This document shows, in pieces, positions 61,462 to 64,000 of a stretch of DNA of 64,000 nucleotides. The stretch lies in the IMG/VR virus record IMGVR_UViG_3300026382_000009, positions 1-64,000 of that record. The stretch is one strand, 5' to 3'. Both the position numbers and the translations under genes were made by a program. The stretch comes from a virus. Below the pieces are notes generated by a model, which saw only the letters and a list, made by a program, of their open reading frames with translations, was not told the DNA's origin and did no database searches. The stretch's first letter is position 1; every line of letters starts with the position of its first letter.

Positions 61462-62085
61462 TTACGATAATATTCTTTCTACAAGTGTTTTAGGATCTGA
61501 AGGATTTACTGTTTCTTCAACTCTTGTTAAGTCTTCTAAAATTCTTTCAAAAAGATCTTTAGATTCTTTTAATTTTTTTTCTTCTTTTTCATCGCCTTTT
61601 TCATCGCCTTTTTCATCATCTTTTTTATCATCTTCACCATCTTCTTCGTCATCTTCTACTTCTTCATCATCTTCAGATTTATCTTCTTTCTTTTCTTCTT
61701 TTTTTCCTTTATCTTCTTTATCACCTTCTTTTTCTTTGCTTTCTTCACCATCTTTATCATCTTTATCTTTTTTATCTTTTTCACTTTCTTTATCTTCTTT
61801 ATCATCTTTTTCATCGGCTTCTTTGAGAGCTTCTTCAACTTTTTCTGCAATAATTTTTTCTAATTCTTCATCAACAGCATTAAGCATTTCTTCATCTAAG
61901 ACAATATAACCTTTTTCTTCAAGTTTTTCTTTTAATACAGCAATATCAACATATTTATCAAAATTTTCCATAAGTTCATGTTCTAGTTTGTTAAGTTCTT
62001 CTTCAGAAAGAACAACATAACCTTTTTCTTCAAGTTTTTCTTTGTATTCTTTAATTTTAATATTTTCTCTTAAATCTCTTATCAT
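61462..62085 (-). CDS. Acidic prohead scaffold/core candidate, 207 aa
   Basis: The protein starts MIRDLRENIKIKEYKEKLEE, with two copies of a 19-residue motif (YKEKLEEKGYVVLSEEELN and LKEKLEEKGYIVLDEEMLN). A long Asp/Glu/Lys low-complexity stretch follows (about 95-165), then a helical C-terminus (ESKDLFERILEDLTRVEE). Such acidic helical proteins near the capsid gene are typical prohead core proteins (gp22/gp67-like). The start at 62085 has AAAGGGG upstream. Confidence 0.5.
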   Translation of the reverse strand: MIRDLRENIKIKEYKEKLEEKGYVVLSEEELNKLEHELMENFDKYVDIAVLKEKLEEKGYIVLDEEMLNAVDEELEKIIAEKVEEALKEADEKDDKEDKESEKDKKDKDDKDGEESKEKEGDKEDKGKKEEKKEDKSEDDEEVEDDEEDGEDDKKDDEKGDEKGDEKEEKKLKESKDLFERILEDLTRVEETVNPSDPKTLVERILS

Positions 62086-62097
62086 ATTTTCCCCTTT

Positions 62098-62739
62098 TTA
62101 TTTTATTATTATTTTGTCATCTTTTAAAATTATTTCTAGATGTGGATATTTTTTATCAACTTGTGCAGCAATATCTGCCAATGTATCACTATCTACACCA
62201 GAAACTTCGATTCTATCATTATATATATCAACCAAAACTTTTTTGAATCCTAATGCATCAATAAATTTTGCTATTTCAATTGGGTTAAAATTAGTAGATT
62301 TTTCTTTAATTTTTTCAGATTTTTGTTCTTTTAAATCTTTATTACCTGCTACTTTTTCATTTAATTCTTTTTCTCTTACTAAAACAAGTTGTTCATCAAA
62401 AGAATAATTATAATCTTTAAGTTTTTCTTCAATTTCTTTTAATTTTTCTTTATCACCATCAATAATAAAAGCTGTTTCTTTGATTTCTAATTTTATATCA
62501 AATAAATTTTCATCCAAAAGTTCAATTAAACGTTCTAAAGTAATATTTAATTTATTTGATTTTTTAATTTCTAAAATATTTGATGATTTTATAACATACT
62601 CATTAGATGGTTCTAATGAAGCTAAAATTAAAGCTAATTGAGGTGCTGTAATATTTTTTGTTTCAACTAAAATAGAATTAGCAGTAACAGTAATAGAATC
62701 ATCATTTTCGTATAATTTAATCACATCAATAATTTCCAT
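62098..62739 (-). CDS. Hypothetical head-region protein, 213 aa
   Basis: An acidic protein (MEIIDVIKLYENDDS) with alternating strands and helices; a Lys/Glu-rich linker (about 135-150) separates two halves. The C-terminal half has FKKVLVDIYNDRIEV and KYPHLEIILKDDKIIIK. It lies between the capsid and scaffold-like genes. Not recognised. Confidence 0.5.
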   Translation of the reverse strand: MEIIDVIKLYENDDSITVTANSILVETKNITAPQLALILASLEPSNEYVIKSSNILEIKKSNKLNITLERLIELLDENLFDIKLEIKETAFIIDGDKEKLKEIEEKLKDYNYSFDEQLVLVREKELNEKVAGNKDLKEQKSEKIKEKSTNFNPIEIAKFIDALGFKKVLVDIYNDRIEVSGVDSDTLADIAAQVDKKYPHLEIILKDDKIIIK

Positions 62740-62740
62740 G

Positions 62741-63073
62741 TTATTCCTTTATTTTTTTTGCTTTTCTTTTTGTTCTAGTTTTAGTTTCATTATTATTTAA
62801 TACTTTTTTCTTGTTAGCTTTTTCACTTGTATTTTCTTTTTTGTTTTCTTTTTTTACATCTTCTTCCATATCCATATTTTCTTCTGTTTCTATTTTAACA
62901 GGTTTTTCTTTTTTATATATAGGTTCAATTATAATAAATTCTTTAAAATTGTTTACAATGACTGAATTTCCATATATTTTTTTCTCAGATTTTGGTTCTA
63001 AAAAAACTTTTTCATTATTAATAATAACTTCAACTTTATATTTTGATGTATTTTTTATTTTATAACCTATCAT
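62741..63073 (-). CDS. Hypothetical protein with a Lys/Glu tail, 110 aa
   Basis: I set the start at ATG 63073, where AAGGA precedes it; an in-frame ATG at 63109 adds 12 residues without a site. The first half is a beta module (IGYKIKNTSKYKVEVII) and the second half is a Lys/Glu low-complexity tail. A head-decoration role is possible by position only. Confidence 0.5.
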   Translation of the reverse strand: MIGYKIKNTSKYKVEVIINNEKVFLEPKSEKKIYGNSVIVNNFKEFIIIEPIYKKEKPVKIETEENMDMEEDVKKENKKENTSEKANKKKVLNNNETKTRTKRKAKKIKE

Positions 63074-63104
63074 ATAAATCCTTTTTTGTTTGATTTTTGA
63101 CATC

Positions 63105-63189
63105 TTCAAAGATTTATATATATCATATTTTAATATATGAGTTTAATATATAAATTTGATATGTAATTTTTAATATATAAATCTTTGAA
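63105..63189. repeat. 17-bp inverted repeat enclosing 14-bp AT-rich repeats
   Basis: TTCAAAGATTTATATAT (63105-63121) is perfectly complementary to 63173-63189. Between them, four related units of about 14 bases (63128, 63142, 63156 and 63170) share the core TTAATATAT. The element lies between the capsid gene's terminator-like hairpin and the next gene. Confidence 0.7.
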
Positions 63190-63191
63190 AA

Positions 63192-63208
63192 TGTCCCAAA
63201 AAGGGACA
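63192..63208 (-). terminator. Hairpin after the major capsid gene
   Basis: TGTCCC (63192-63197) and GGGACA (63203-63208) form a 6-base GC-containing stem with a 5-base loop, six bases beyond the capsid stop. On the minus strand it is followed by TTTTC. It may partially terminate transcription or protect the capsid mRNA's 3' end. Confidence 0.6.
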
Positions 63209-63213
63209 AAAGA

Positions 63214-64000
63214 TTAAAGGTTTTTAAGAACGATTTTTGTCATCATTCCAGGAATTACAGCTTTTACACCACTTACAGTTGCAATTCCTTTTTGAGATCT
63301 TAAAGGATTCAAGTTTACAGAACCTGCAAGATCAGTTAATGTAATAGGCATATAATCAGCTTTTACAAGTCCAGCTTCAAAAATTCCACTACCTTTTGTG
63401 ATATATACAATTTCATTTGCTGGAACAACAGTAGATCTAATAACAACTTGTCCATTTAATGTTCCAACAACCATTGTTCCAACACCATTAAATCCTGTTC
63501 CAACACTTTGGAAACCTGGTAATCCCATAATATATGCTGTCGCAGCAGTTCCTGCAACAAGAACACCTTTATCTGTCAATCTTCCAGCATTGTTAAGAAC
63601 ATTTGCTTGAGCTTGTGGAATAACACTTGTCATAAATGCAAGTTTATGTTCAATTTGTGATACACCACTTGGAGGTGTAACATCCCAATCAACAACACCT
63701 TGAGCATTGTTATATGCTTCTTTTACAAGAGCTGCACTTAAAAGTGCTACAAGTTCAGTTGTTAAATCTTTAGCAAGCATTTCTTCTGCATTCAATCCAA
63801 ATCTTTTTTGGATTGCATATTGTTTTAACAAGCTTAATTCTGTTCTAAGTGCAAATACTTTTGTTGTAATAGTTGTTGATTTATATTCTGTAAGAATAGT
63901 TGGAATTTCATCATTTTTATTGCTATCAAATGCAGTTTCATATTCTATAATGATTTTTTCACCATTTCCTGGTGCTGTTTCAAAATGAACAGTAACTGCA
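63214..64000 (-). CDS. 23: Major capsid protein (gp23-like), partial
   Basis: The frame is open from the right edge to the TAA at 63214, so only the C-terminal 261 residues are present; an internal TTG is not the start. Matching T4 gp23-like features are TKVFALRTELSLLKQYAIQK and GLNAEEMLAKDLTTELVALL, corresponding to gp23's Leu-rich amphipathic helix and AEAEL region. GKLTFMTSVIP-like and GTAATAYIMGLPGFQSV blocks follow. It would form the hexameric capsid lattice. It is followed by a GC hairpin, which suits an abundant message. Confidence 0.8.
   Translation of the reverse strand, partial: AVTVHFETAPGNGEKIIIEYETAFDSNKNDEIPTILTEYKSTTITTKVFALRTELSLLKQYAIQKRFGLNAEEMLAKDLTTELVALLSAALVKEAYNNAQGVVDWDVTPPSGVSQIEHKLAFMTSVIPQAQANVLNNAGRLTDKGVLVAGTAATAYIMGLPGFQSVGTGFNGVGTMVVGTLNGQVVIRSTVVPANEIVYITKGSGIFEAGLVKADYMPITLTDLAGSVNLNPLRSQKGIATVSGVKAVIPGMMTKIVLKNL

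Noticed and set aside
61445-61909. Plus-strand Ser-rich frame of 154 codons
   Set aside because: It is the antisense of the Asp/Glu/Lys-rich scaffold-like gene; GAA/GAT codons read as Ser/Phe on the other strand. No ribosome site and no neighbours on that strand.
1-64000. tRNA genes, CRISPR arrays, integrase or insertion sequences
   Set aside because: I looked for cloverleaf-type arms with a TTC loop, repeat-spacer arrays and transposase/integrase motifs and saw none; absence by eye is not proof.

Overview
The window is a contiguous block of a large, very AT-rich, T4-like tailed phage with a contractile tail (myovirus morphology). All convincing genes are on the minus strand, so the block reads from right to left. 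Evidence for this is a set of T4-type core genes: UvsX recombinase, gp44 clamp loader, gp46/gp47 nuclease, gp55 late sigma factor, endonuclease VII, prohead protease, portal, large terminase, sheath, tube, tape measure, gp27/gp5-like hub, PAAR tip, gp25, gp6/J wedge and a gp23-like capsid protein. A lipoprotein/inner-membrane spanin pair points to a Gram-negative host. The low G+C would suit a Campylobacterota host or another low-GC Gram-negative, but the sequence alone does not name one.

Layout from right to left, in the direction of transcription. At 64.0-59.2 kb are the capsid gene (cut by the right edge), small head genes, an acidic scaffold candidate and neck/connector candidates. At 59.1-42.8 kb are sheath, tube, a tube-like protein, the tail assembly chaperone with a probable +1 frameshift, the tape measure, and baseplate hub, spike and wedge genes. 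At 42.8-27.0 kb is an adhesin region in which several fibre genes are each followed by a DUF4376-like small gene that may be a dedicated chaperone. At 27.0-23.1 kb is a lysis cassette: i-spanin, o-spanin, a GGDEF-domain protein, holin, a papain-like peptidase, a membrane-anchored coiled-coil protein, one unknown gene and a GH108 endolysin. At 22.9-16.1 kb are terminase, portal and a protease-scaffold protein. At 16.1-8.2 kb are endonuclease VII, the late sigma factor, a polymerase-beta-type nucleotidyltransferase-like protein, a ligase/cytidylyltransferase fusion, a secreted lytic transglycosylase and small proteins with similar N-termini. At 8.1-0.2 kb are recombination and replication genes (gp47, gp46, a gp33-like coactivator candidate, gp44, UvsX) with small genes between them.

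Regulation is partly readable. Six minus-strand promoters match TTTA(C/T)(T/A)-N17-TATAAT, lying upstream of the replication, small-protein and sigma-factor units. Three of them are followed, about 8-10 bases after the expected start site, by long inverted repeats that would fold into 5' leader hairpins. Short GC-rich hairpins lie at the ends of the capsid, sheath and tube genes. A row of five hairpins fills the gap after the large tail-fibre gene.

The points most worth a second look are the hairpin array at 30968-31100, the CCC-TAA +1 frameshift site at the gp26-like gene, the phage GGDEF protein in the lysis cassette, the ligase/cytidylyltransferase fusion, the structured early leaders, and the possible capsid-targeting peptides on small proteins at 8.2-10.8 kb.
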